The position numbers and the translations under genes are program-made. Of a DNA stretch of 5,861 bases, positions 1 to 4,600 are shown one piece after another. Source of the DNA: UBA2883 sp050873965 (GTDB lineage: Bacteria > Cyanobacteriota > Vampirovibrionia > Gastranaerophilales > Gastranaerophilaceae). The notes under the pieces are model-generated. The model was given only the letters and a program-made list of their open reading frames with translations, made no database searches and had not been told where the DNA came from. Each line of letters opens with the position of its first letter. Position 1 is the stretch's first letter. The stretch lies in the NCBI GenBank assembly GCA_050873965.1, contig JBNMJS010000094.1, forward strand, positions 1-5,861, given 5' to 3'.

Positions 1-60
1 CATATAAAAATATTTGCAAATTCACGAGTTCCGAAGTTCAATGCAAAATAATTACAAATG

Positions 61-206
61 ATGCGTGAATGAAGTTCAGGTCAGGAGTTTCTGCTTGGTT
101 GCCGACGTTAAACGTGCCTACAGGTCTTGGACTGCTCCAAGCCCTTTCGCACTCTGTCGGCAATCCGTTTTGTGCAACGTTTCTTTGCGGTCAAAGAAAT
201 GTTGCG
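61..206. other. GC-rich, stem-loop-rich non-coding island upstream of hydG
   Basis: Bases 61-180 are about 52% GC, against about 30% just downstream (241-300). An outer inverted repeat pairs 97-106 with 156-165 (core TTGCCGAC/GTCGGCAA plus one G-U and one G-C pair). It encloses a 6-bp stem-loop, 126-131 with 136-141 (CTTGGA/TCCAAG, loop CTGC), and a small ACGT-TAA-ACGT repeat at 105-115. A separate long hairpin follows at 173-206. This layered pairing fits a structured RNA or the end of a mobile element. The strand is unknown. On the minus strand one frame is open across 190-41, but it has no ATG and all three frames are fairly open because of the GC content, so I do not call it coding. I do not recognise SRP RNA, tmRNA, RNase P or a known riboswitch. 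The rest of 1-345 is AT-rich with no gene. Confidence 0.45.
173..206. repeat. 15-bp perfect-pairing hairpin
   Basis: Bases 173-187 pair with 192-206 around the 4-nt loop CGGT (core CAACGTTTCTTTG against CAAAGAAATGTTG), with only G-U wobbles as imperfections. No T-run follows on either strand, so it is not a canonical terminator. Its right arm is part of a 24-nt repeat that recurs at the other end of the window. Confidence 0.7.
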
Positions 207-217
207 AAATAATTTAA
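194..217 (-). repeat. Dispersed 24-nt repeat, copy A (inverted)
   Basis: Read on the minus strand this contains the core ATTTCGCAACATTTCTT preceded by TTAAATT. It matches 23 of 24 bases of copy B (5727-5750) and 21 of 24 of copy C (5661-5684), which lie in the opposite orientation. The long CG-containing core makes chance similarity in AT-rich DNA unlikely. Confidence 0.65.
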
Positions 218-243
218 CAGGTTAACAAATCAAATCTATCAAA

Positions 244-262
244 TGTCAGGCTTCGCCTGACA
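244..262. repeat. 8-bp GC-rich hairpin, TGTCAGGC/GCCTGACA
   Basis: TGTCAGGC (244-251) pairs perfectly with GCCTGACA (255-262) around the loop TTC. No U-run follows on the plus strand and only a weak one on the minus strand, so terminator function is doubtful. It may belong to the same intergenic repeat cluster as the hairpin at 173-206. Confidence 0.55.
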
Positions 263-294
263 ACAAAAATAATCTACAATTATATCAAAACTAC

Positions 295-323
295 TTTACT
301 TTTTAGCGTAATCGTTCTAGCAT
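295..323 (+). promoter_or_regulatory. Candidate hydG promoter
   Basis: TTTACT (295-300) and TAGCAT (318-323) are separated by 17 bp; each matches the sigma-70 consensus at 4 of 6 positions. Transcription would begin near 330, giving a short leader with the hydG ribosome binding site. The upstream ATG at 322 would then lie inside the -10 box and could not be the start codon. Confidence 0.4.
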
Positions 324-334
324 GGTTAAAAAGA

Positions 335-341
335 AGAGGAG
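335..341 (+). promoter_or_regulatory. Shine-Dalgarno of hydG (decides start)
   Basis: AGAGGAG ends 4 nt before ATG 346, a slightly short but acceptable spacing. No comparable site precedes the in-frame ATG at 322, so the start is placed at 346. Confidence 0.7.
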
Positions 342-345
342 AATT

Positions 346-1764
346 ATGTACAACCCAAAATCGCATGAAGCAGAAGAATTTATATCAAATGACGAAATTT
401 TATCAACATTAGAATACGCAAAATCAAACAAATCAAATGTTGAACTTATTGATTCTATATTAGAAAAAGCCGGCAAAATGAGAGGCTTAACTCACAGAGA
501 AGCAGCAGTTTTGCTTGAATGCGATATTCCAGAAAAGAATGAAGCAATCTATAAACTTGCAAATGATATAAAAATGGCATATTACGGAAACAGAATCGTA
601 ACATTTGCACCATTATATCTTTCAAATTATTGTGTGAATGGTTGTGTATATTGTCCATACCACTTTAAAAATAAACATATCAAACGTATCAAAATGAGCC
701 AAGAAGATATTAAAAGAGAAGTTATAGCACTTCAAGACTTGGGACACAAAAGATTGGCACTAGAAACAGGAGAAGACCCTGTAAATAACCCTATTGAATA
801 TATCTTAGACTCAATAAAAACAATTTATAGTATAAAACACAAAAACGGTGCTATCAGACGTGTTAATGTAAACATCGCTGCAACAACAGTAGAAAACTAC
901 AAAAAATTACACGATGCAGGAATTGGTACTTACATATTGTTCCAAGAAACATATAATAAAGAAAGTTATGAACAACTTCACCCAACAGGACCAAAACACA
1001 ATTATAAATACCACACAGAAGCAATGGATAGAGCAATGCAAGGTGGCATTGATGATGTTGGACTAGGAGTATTGTTCGGTTTAGAAAATTATCAATATGA
1101 ATTTACTGGCATATTGATGCACGCAGAACATTTGGAAGCAACATTTGGCGTTGGTCCTCATACAATTTCTGTTCCACGTATCAGACCTGCTGATGATATT
1201 GATCCTAACTCATTTATCAATGCAATTGATGACGATATATTTGCCAAAATAATCGCTTGTATCAGAATTGCTGTACCTTATACTGGTATGATTGTTTCTA
1301 CAAGAGAATCCAAAGAATGTAGAAAACGTGTTTTAGAACTTGGCGTATCACAAATTAGTGGTGGTTCAAAAACAAGCGTTGGTGGATATTCTAATCCATC
1401 AGAAGAAGACGAAGAATCTGCACAATTCGATGTAACAGATAGACGTTCACTTGATGAAGTTATGGAATGGTTAATGGAATTAGGATATGTTCCTAGTTTC
1501 TGTACAGCATGTTATAGAGCAGGACGTGTTGGAGCAGATTTCATGAAAATCTGTAAAAAACAACAAATCCACAATTTCTGCCACCCAAATGCACTTTTAA
1601 CATTAAAAGAATACTTAGAAGATTACGCTTCACCTCAAACAAAAGCAACTGGTGAAAAACTAATCGAAAAAGAATTATCTTTAATTGAAAATGATGCAAT
1701 AAGAAACCAAACTAGAGAATATTTGCAAGAAATTGAAAATGGTAAACGTGATTTTAGATTTTAA
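346..1764 (+). CDS. hydG: [FeFe] hydrogenase H-cluster radical SAM maturase HydG
   Basis: HydG cleaves L-tyrosine with S-adenosylmethionine, releasing p-cresol and producing the CO and cyanide ligands delivered as an Fe(CO)2CN unit to the H-cluster of [FeFe] hydrogenase, in the anaerobic cytosol. The protein is 472 residues from ATG 346, close to the family's usual length; the in-frame ATG at 322 adds eight residues rich in Lys/Arg and lacks a ribosome binding site. The radical SAM motif CX3CX2C is C96, C100, C103 (CVNGCVYC). The C-terminal HydG-specific CX2CX22C motif for the auxiliary cluster is C386, C389, C412 (CTACYRAGRVG onward), which separates HydG from the related tyrosine lyase ThiH. 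The N-terminus MYNPKSHEAEEFI is typical of HydG. All expected cysteines are present, so it should be active. HydE, HydF and the hydrogenase are not in the window; the next gene downstream is an unrelated regulator. Confidence 0.96.
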   Translation: MYNPKSHEAEEFISNDEILSTLEYAKSNKSNVELIDSILEKAGKMRGLTHREAAVLLECDIPEKNEAIYKLANDIKMAYYGNRIVTFAPLYLSNYCVNGCVYCPYHFKNKHIKRIKMSQEDIKREVIALQDLGHKRLALETGEDPVNNPIEYILDSIKTIYSIKHKNGAIRRVNVNIAATTVENYKKLHDAGIGTYILFQETYNKESYEQLHPTGPKHNYKYHTEAMDRAMQGGIDDVGLGVLFGLENYQYEFTGILMHAEHLEATFGVGPHTISVPRIRPADDIDPNSFINAIDDDIFAKIIACIRIAVPYTGMIVSTRESKECRKRVLELGVSQISGGSKTSVGGYSNPSEEDEESAQFDVTDRRSLDEVMEWLMELGYVPSFCTACYRAGRVGADFMKICKKQQIHNFCHPNALLTLKEYLEDYASPQTKATGEKLIEKELSLIENDAIRNQTREYLQEIENGKRDFRF

Positions 1765-1781
1765 TGTAAATCTCTAAAATC
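1750..1781 (+). terminator. Weak stem-loop overlapping the hydG stop codon
   Basis: GATTTTAGA (1750-1758) pairs with TCTAAAATC (1773-1781) across a 14-nt loop containing the hydG stop codon. No T-run follows, so it is at best an inefficient terminator or an mRNA 3'-end stabilising structure. Confidence 0.25.
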
Positions 1782-1912
1782 CTGTAATAATCAATATTTA
1801 GCCTTACCCATAGAATTGTTTGTAACGCAATGTTAAGCAAAATATTTCCCAAAAGGCAATTTTTTATATACTCCTGTTTTAATATATATATACAAAGCAT
1901 ATACGAGAACAT

Positions 1913-1918
1913 AAGGAG
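1913..1918 (+). promoter_or_regulatory. Shine-Dalgarno of the RHH gene
   Basis: AAGGAG lies 6 nt before ATG 1925, an ideal spacing. A nearer ATG at 1921 is in another frame that soon stops, so 1925 is the start. The AT-rich stretch 1865-1900 contains TATATATATA, but I cannot pick a clear -35/-10 pair. Confidence 0.75.
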
Positions 1919-1924
1919 AAATGA

Positions 1925-2113
1925 ATGGCAAGAGTACTTATTTCAATGCCCGAACGATTTCTTGATGAAATAGATAACGTTGCAGCAGGCGAAAACAGAT
2001 CAAGATCAGAATTGATAAGAGAAGCATTACGAACGTATATGCATAAAAATAGAGTCAGAAACGTTGCACTAGCAAATGAAAACGCAGAGAAATTAGCGGC
2101 GTTATTGGATTAA
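1925..2113 (+). CDS. Ribbon-helix-helix (CopG/MetJ-Arc type) DNA-binding protein
   Basis: This 62-residue protein has the classic ribbon-helix-helix layout. A beta-strand at residues 2-8 (ARVLISM) would pair with a second monomer and enter the DNA major groove. Helix A runs about 9-21 (PERFLDEIDNVAA), a turn at 22-25 (GENR) follows, then helix B about 26-40 (SRSELIREALRTYM). The RSRSELIREAL segment is typical of CopG-family repressors and antitoxins. The C-terminal tail 41-62 is Asn/Ala-rich and may be a short helix. It follows hydG by 160 bp and ends 72 bp before a strong terminator. No toxin gene lies on either side, so it is more likely a stand-alone or autoregulating repressor than half of a toxin-antitoxin pair. 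Its target is unknown. Confidence 0.85.
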   Translation: MARVLISMPERFLDEIDNVAAGENRSRSELIREALRTYMHKNRVRNVALANENAEKLAALLD

Positions 2114-2185
2114 GAGACTAAGGAATTTACAGGAAAAACAACCGACAGAGCAAGGAAAAACTATAAGGAAAAGAATTAGGATTAT

Positions 2186-2214
2186 AAAAAACTGACTCAT
2201 AAGAGTCAGTTTTT
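2186..2214 (+). terminator. Intrinsic terminator after the RHH gene
   Basis: ACTGACTC (2191-2198) pairs perfectly with GAGTCAGT (2203-2210) around the loop ATAA, flanked by AAAAA before and TTTT after, extending the stem to 12 bp. It would end transcription of the RHH gene and separates it from the next gene. The preceding 3' untranslated stretch (2114-2185) is purine-rich and holds five GGA triplets. Confidence 0.88.
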
Positions 2215-2253
2215 ATTATCTATATGGGGAAATAAAAAAGCATCAAAACATAA

Positions 2254-2266
2254 TACAATATATTGT
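2254..2266 (+). promoter_or_regulatory. Candidate -10 box and palindrome just before the SGNH gene
   Basis: TACAAT (2254-2259, 5 of 6 consensus matches) ends 8 nt before ATG 2268, so the transcript would start at or next to the start codon. The overlapping ACAATATATTGT (2255-2266) is a perfect 12-bp palindrome that could be an operator. No good -35 box and no Shine-Dalgarno are visible. Confidence 0.4.
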
Positions 2267-2267
2267 T

Positions 2268-2888
2268 ATGAAAAATATATTATGTTTTGGTGACGAAAAT
2301 GTTTACGGATACAATCCTCATAATGGCGGACGACTATCACAAGATAGCCGTTGGTGTGGAATATTACAACATAATTTCAAGAATACATACAATATTATAG
2401 AAGAAGGTTGTAATGCTAGAACAGTTCTATTTAAAAATTTTGATGATTTAAAAACTTGTGGCATTGACTATTTACAATATTGTTTGTACCAATATACCAA
2501 CATAAATTTAACTATATTATTTTTAGGTTTAAATGATTTTCAAAATGGATACAACGCAAGTGTTAATGAAGTTGTTGATGGAATAAAAGTTTTAACTGAA
2601 TTAATCAAATCTAAACAACCAAAATCAAAAATATTAATCATTTCACCAGTAAATATTACCGACAAAATTTGTGTTGGAAAATTCGGCTGTTTATTTGGCG
2701 AACATACAATTAATAAATCAAAAGATTTTAATGTTAAACTTAAACAATTTGCAAACGAGCAACATATAAACCTTTTAGATACAAATAATTTTTTAAAAGC
2801 ATCAAATGATGGACTACATATTGGAATTTTAGAACATAAACAACTAGCAATAAAATTGACAAATTTATTACCTCAAATAATAAATTAA
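2268..2888 (+). CDS. SGNH/GDSL-fold hydrolase-like protein lacking the catalytic serine
   Basis: The 206-residue protein follows the GDSL-type arylesterase/lipase plan (compare ILCFGDSNTWGY in active members). Block I is ILCFGDEN at residues 4-11: the nucleophilic serine is replaced by Glu10 (codon GAA). Other blocks persist: block II EEGCNART (45-52) with Gly47, block III LGLND (86-90) with oxyanion-hole Asn89, and block V DGLH (181-184) supplying Asp181 and His184. There is no signal peptide, so it is probably cytosolic. Serine to glutamate needs at least two base changes, so a single sequencing error is unlikely. With the rest of the fold intact, this is probably a pseudoenzyme that binds a ligand, or an enzyme with changed chemistry; family members otherwise hydrolyse esters or acyl groups. 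The start lacks a Shine-Dalgarno and lies 8 nt after a -10-like box. It stands alone between terminators at 2186-2214 and 3040-3066. Confidence 0.85.
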   Translation: MKNILCFGDENVYGYNPHNGGRLSQDSRWCGILQHNFKNTYNIIEEGCNARTVLFKNFDDLKTCGIDYLQYCLYQYTNINLTILFLGLNDFQNGYNASVNEVVDGIKVLTELIKSKQPKSKILIISPVNITDKICVGKFGCLFGEHTINKSKDFNVKLKQFANEQHINLLDTNNFLKASNDGLHIGILEHKQLAIKLTNLLPQIIN

Positions 2889-2965
2889 GTTTTGTAACAA
2901 ATAACTTTGTTTGTGAAATTGGGCAGAGTATATATTCTTTATATACATGTAAGATGTAAAAAATA

Positions 2966-3001
2966 AAACGATAACGTTAAGTACAAAAAAGATTACCGTT
3001 T
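2966..3001. repeat. Imperfect inverted repeat AAACGATAA / TTACCGTTT
   Basis: AAACGATAA (2966-2974) and TTACCGTTT (2993-3001) are complementary except for one central mismatch, 18 nt apart. The left arm includes CGATAACG, which recurs before the ABC permease promoter. It lies in the 186-bp gap between two convergent genes; its function is unknown. A short AT hairpin (GTATATA/TATATAC, 2928-2946) lies just upstream. Confidence 0.35.
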
Positions 3002-3039
3002 AAATTAAAGAGAGAAAACCCTTCCTAAATCAAAATTTT

Positions 3040-3066
3040 ACTCCTCAAAAAGAGGAGTTTTTTTTT
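3040..3066 (+). terminator. Intrinsic terminator between convergent genes
   Basis: ACTCCTC (3040-3046) pairs with GAGGAGT (3052-3058) around AAAAA, followed by an uninterrupted T-run to 3066. The orientation suits plus-strand transcripts: the SGNH gene, or a short RNA starting in 2889-3039. On the minus strand the tail is only AAAATTTT, so termination of the convergent gene there would be weaker. Confidence 0.85.
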
Positions 3067-3074
3067 ATGCAAAT

Positions 3075-3719
3075 TTAATCAACTTCTCGTAGTACAACAA
3101 GTGTTTCTTGAAGTTCTTGCAAAAGATATTGAAGTTCTTTATTGATATTATCAGGAGCATAAATCGCACCAGCAGCCTGATAAGCAAGATATTTGCTATA
3201 TTCAGCACCCTCTTTTCTTAATTCGGCAACTGATTTTGTATGCATTGCAAGAGCCATTAATTTTGTATAAGAAATATAATAACTCTCAGGTTTTCCATCA
3301 TATTTTTTTCTAATAGAACCAACTGAGAAGTCGAAAGTTGTCGCTTTTGCAACAAACATTTGTACATTTTCTTCATTTTCAATACTATCAATCAATGCTT
3401 CTACTTGTGGAATTAAACGGTTAATATCATTCACGTAATGAGAAGTTTTATCTTTTTTTAGAATTATATCAACGAAAGCAGGGTTATCTCTTGGAACAGG
3501 TTTCAATTTATCCGGATCATCAAAACCCTCTTCTGCTTCAAAGACAGGAGTACCTTTAACAGGTTTGTTTGGTTGAAATTTATCTAAAATATTAGGTAAT
3601 GTACCCGTATAGCCTTTTTGTTCTAGGACATTTTGACCTGTTGTATCTGTTGTTTGTTTTGCAGATACACTCATTACTGTACACATTATAATAAAAAATA
3701 CTACCAAATACTTTTTCAT
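3075..3719 (-). CDS. Exported protein of unknown function
   Basis: I do not recognise this 214-residue protein. Residues 1-20 are a standard Sec signal peptide: MKKY charged start, hydrophobic core LVVFFIIMCTVM, and a VSA/K cleavage site after residue 20. Cys13 lies inside the core without a lipobox, so it is not a lipoprotein. The mature part begins with a Thr/Gln/Pro-rich flexible stretch (21-80, with repeated Lys-Pro and Pro-Val pairs), then a largely helical domain (about 95-214) containing YYISYTKLMALAMH and a Leu/Gln/Glu-rich terminal helix that may form a coiled coil. No catalytic motif or transmembrane helix is evident in the mature chain. It would be exported across the inner membrane, to the periplasm if the cell is diderm. 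It is monocistronic, convergent with the SGNH gene and divergent from the next gene, with a consensus -10 box 7 nt before its ATG. Confidence 0.8.
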   Translation of the reverse strand: MKKYLVVFFIIMCTVMSVSAKQTTDTTGQNVLEQKGYTGTLPNILDKFQPNKPVKGTPVFEAEEGFDDPDKLKPVPRDNPAFVDIILKKDKTSHYVNDINRLIPQVEALIDSIENEENVQMFVAKATTFDFSVGSIRKKYDGKPESYYISYTKLMALAMHTKSVAELRKEGAEYSKYLAYQAAGAIYAPDNINKELQYLLQELQETLVVLREVD

Positions 3720-3726
3720 ACTTACT

Positions 3727-3757
3727 ATTATACTGATAATTTTTAGAAAAGCATCAA
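3727..3757 (-). promoter_or_regulatory. Promoter of the exported-protein gene, probably leaderless
   Basis: On the minus strand a perfect TATAAT (3732-3727) lies 7 nt before the ATG at 3719. A TTGATG -35-like box (3757-3752) is 19 bp upstream, a slightly long spacer. Transcription should start at or one base before the start codon. No Shine-Dalgarno is present. Confidence 0.6.
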
Positions 3758-3828
3758 TTATTAAGTCGGCTTTTTATATAACTAGCAAATTATTTTTTTA
3801 GATTTTTTTTATTAAAAAGTATTTGTAG

Positions 3829-3834
3829 TAGAAT
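3829..3834 (+). promoter_or_regulatory. Candidate -10 box for the Gly-rich membrane protein
   Basis: TAGAAT (3829-3834) lies 20 nt before ATG 3855 and downstream of a long T-rich tract (3791-3811). No convincing -35 box is seen. A weak AAGAG (3842-3846) precedes the start codon and may act as ribosome binding site. Confidence 0.3.
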
Positions 3835-3854
3835 ATTAACTAAGAGTTAAAAAA

Positions 3855-4553
3855 ATGATTGAAAAAATAACAACATATAATAATCAACAACAATACAGTT
3901 CCCCTAGCAAAAATAATAAGAAGGAACGATTTGTTAAGAAATATAATCAAATAAAATGCTACAGAAACCATTCCAATTCAGAACCAGACAAACATACAAA
4001 AATGGGTTCAGCACTTGGTTCTACCATTGGTGTATTAGCACCATTGGCGGGTTTAATGGCTATACAAAAACAAAAAAATCCGCTAAATATTAAATATGGT
4101 TTAGGTGAAATGGTGGCACTTTCATTGGGTGGTATAATTGGTGGTATAACTGGTGGTTCTTTAAAATCGACGAAACAAGAACGAACAAAAAAATCAAAAG
4201 AAGGTGTTTTTCAATTTTTAAATATGGCAATGCCTGCCGGTTGCGTCGCTGGAGCAATAAAAATTTGTGAAAAAGTCGAAAGATTAAATAATATTCCGGC
4301 AAAAATTGCAGGAACATTAATTGGCTTGGCTACAGGAATTTCTTCTGGAGTAAAACTATCAAACAAAATTGTTGATCCAAAAGATAAAGAACCTGATAGA
4401 AAATTAACAATAAAAGATTCTGTTGCGAATTTAGATGATGCAGTCGGAATATTAGTATTGGCAGATGTTAAAGCAGCCAAAAAGATTAAAATAGAACGAG
4501 CATTACCACTTATTTATACATACTGTGGTTATCGTGCTGGCAACTGTAACTAA
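3855..4553 (+). CDS. Gly-rich multi-segment membrane protein, Melainabacteria-type hypothetical
   Basis: This 232-residue protein has no function I can name. The N-terminus (1-48) is polar, rich in Asn, Gln and Lys and probably unstructured. Four Gly/Ala-rich hydrophobic stretches follow: about 51-70 (GSALGSTIGVLAPLAGLMAI), 82-102 (GLGEMVALSLGGIIGGITGG), 118-137 (around MAMPAGCVAGAI) and 148-167 (AKIAGTLIGLATGISSG). The first pair and the second pair each flank a short basic or polar loop, suggesting two membrane hairpins. A conserved-looking cytosolic segment (174-192, DPKDKEPDRKLTIKDSV) and a C-terminal ALPLIYTYCGYRAG stretch (216-229) complete it. The small-residue GxxxG-like pattern favours tight helix packing. 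From memory, similar proteins with a polar N-terminus and this DP-KEPDRKL motif are common in Gastranaerophilales genomes, but I cannot verify that here. It is divergent from the exported-protein gene and 47 bp upstream of the permease gene, which has its own promoter. Confidence 0.75.
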   Translation: MIEKITTYNNQQQYSSPSKNNKKERFVKKYNQIKCYRNHSNSEPDKHTKMGSALGSTIGVLAPLAGLMAIQKQKNPLNIKYGLGEMVALSLGGIIGGITGGSLKSTKQERTKKSKEGVFQFLNMAMPAGCVAGAIKICEKVERLNNIPAKIAGTLIGLATGISSGVKLSNKIVDPKDKEPDRKLTIKDSVANLDDAVGILVLADVKAAKKIKIERALPLIYTYCGYRAGNCN

Positions 4554-4562
4554 ACGATAACG
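4528..4562. promoter_or_regulatory. Inverted GTTATCG/CGATAAC pair before the permease promoter
   Basis: GTTATCG (4528-4534, inside the end of the upstream gene) and CGATAAC (4555-4561) are perfect inverted copies 20 nt apart, directly upstream of the permease -35 box. The right arm extends to AAACGATAACG, an 11-base match to 2966-2976. It may be an operator; it could also form a weak RNA hairpin without a U-run. Confidence 0.3.
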
Positions 4563-4564
4563 CA

Positions 4565-4594
4565 TTGATAAAATAGTTCAATATGTGTTATGAT
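4565..4594 (+). promoter_or_regulatory. Promoter of the ABC permease gene, probably leaderless
   Basis: TTGATA (4565-4570) and TATGAT (4589-4594) are 18 bp apart, and TGT directly before the -10 makes it an extended -10 promoter. The predicted start of transcription is about 4601, the A of the chosen ATG. The in-frame ATG at 4583 lies inside this promoter and is therefore not used. Confidence 0.65.
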
Positions 4595-4600
4595 TGCATT

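Noticed and set aside
61..110. SRP (4.5S) RNA, suggested by CAGGTCAGGAG
   Set aside because: The conserved GGAA tetraloop and its pairing partner are missing.
41..190. Minus-strand 50-codon open frame as a tnpB fragment
   Set aside because: It has no ATG, all three frames are partly open because of the higher GC, and the resemblance to a TnpB C-terminus is too vague to annotate as a pseudogene.
322..345. In-frame upstream start for hydG at ATG 322
   Set aside because: It lies in a likely -10 box, has no Shine-Dalgarno, and ATG 346 has AGAGGAG and gives the normal HydG N-terminus and length.
455..658. Minus-strand open frame opposite hydG
   Set aside because: Antisense to the conserved radical SAM region, with no recognisable domain.
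1925..2113. Toxin-antitoxin module
   Set aside because: The antitoxin-like RHH gene is followed by 72 non-coding bases and a terminator, and the upstream neighbour is hydG; no toxin candidate exists.
4090..4480. Minus-strand open frames opposite the Gly-rich membrane gene
   Set aside because: They overlap each other and a better plus-strand gene, have no ribosome binding site, and look like antisense shadows of Gly/Ala codons.
4583..4600. In-frame upstream start for the permease at ATG 4583
   Set aside because: The ATG falls inside the TTGATA-18-TATGAT promoter; the predicted transcript begins at ATG 4601, and the extra residues MCYDCI do not fit the family.
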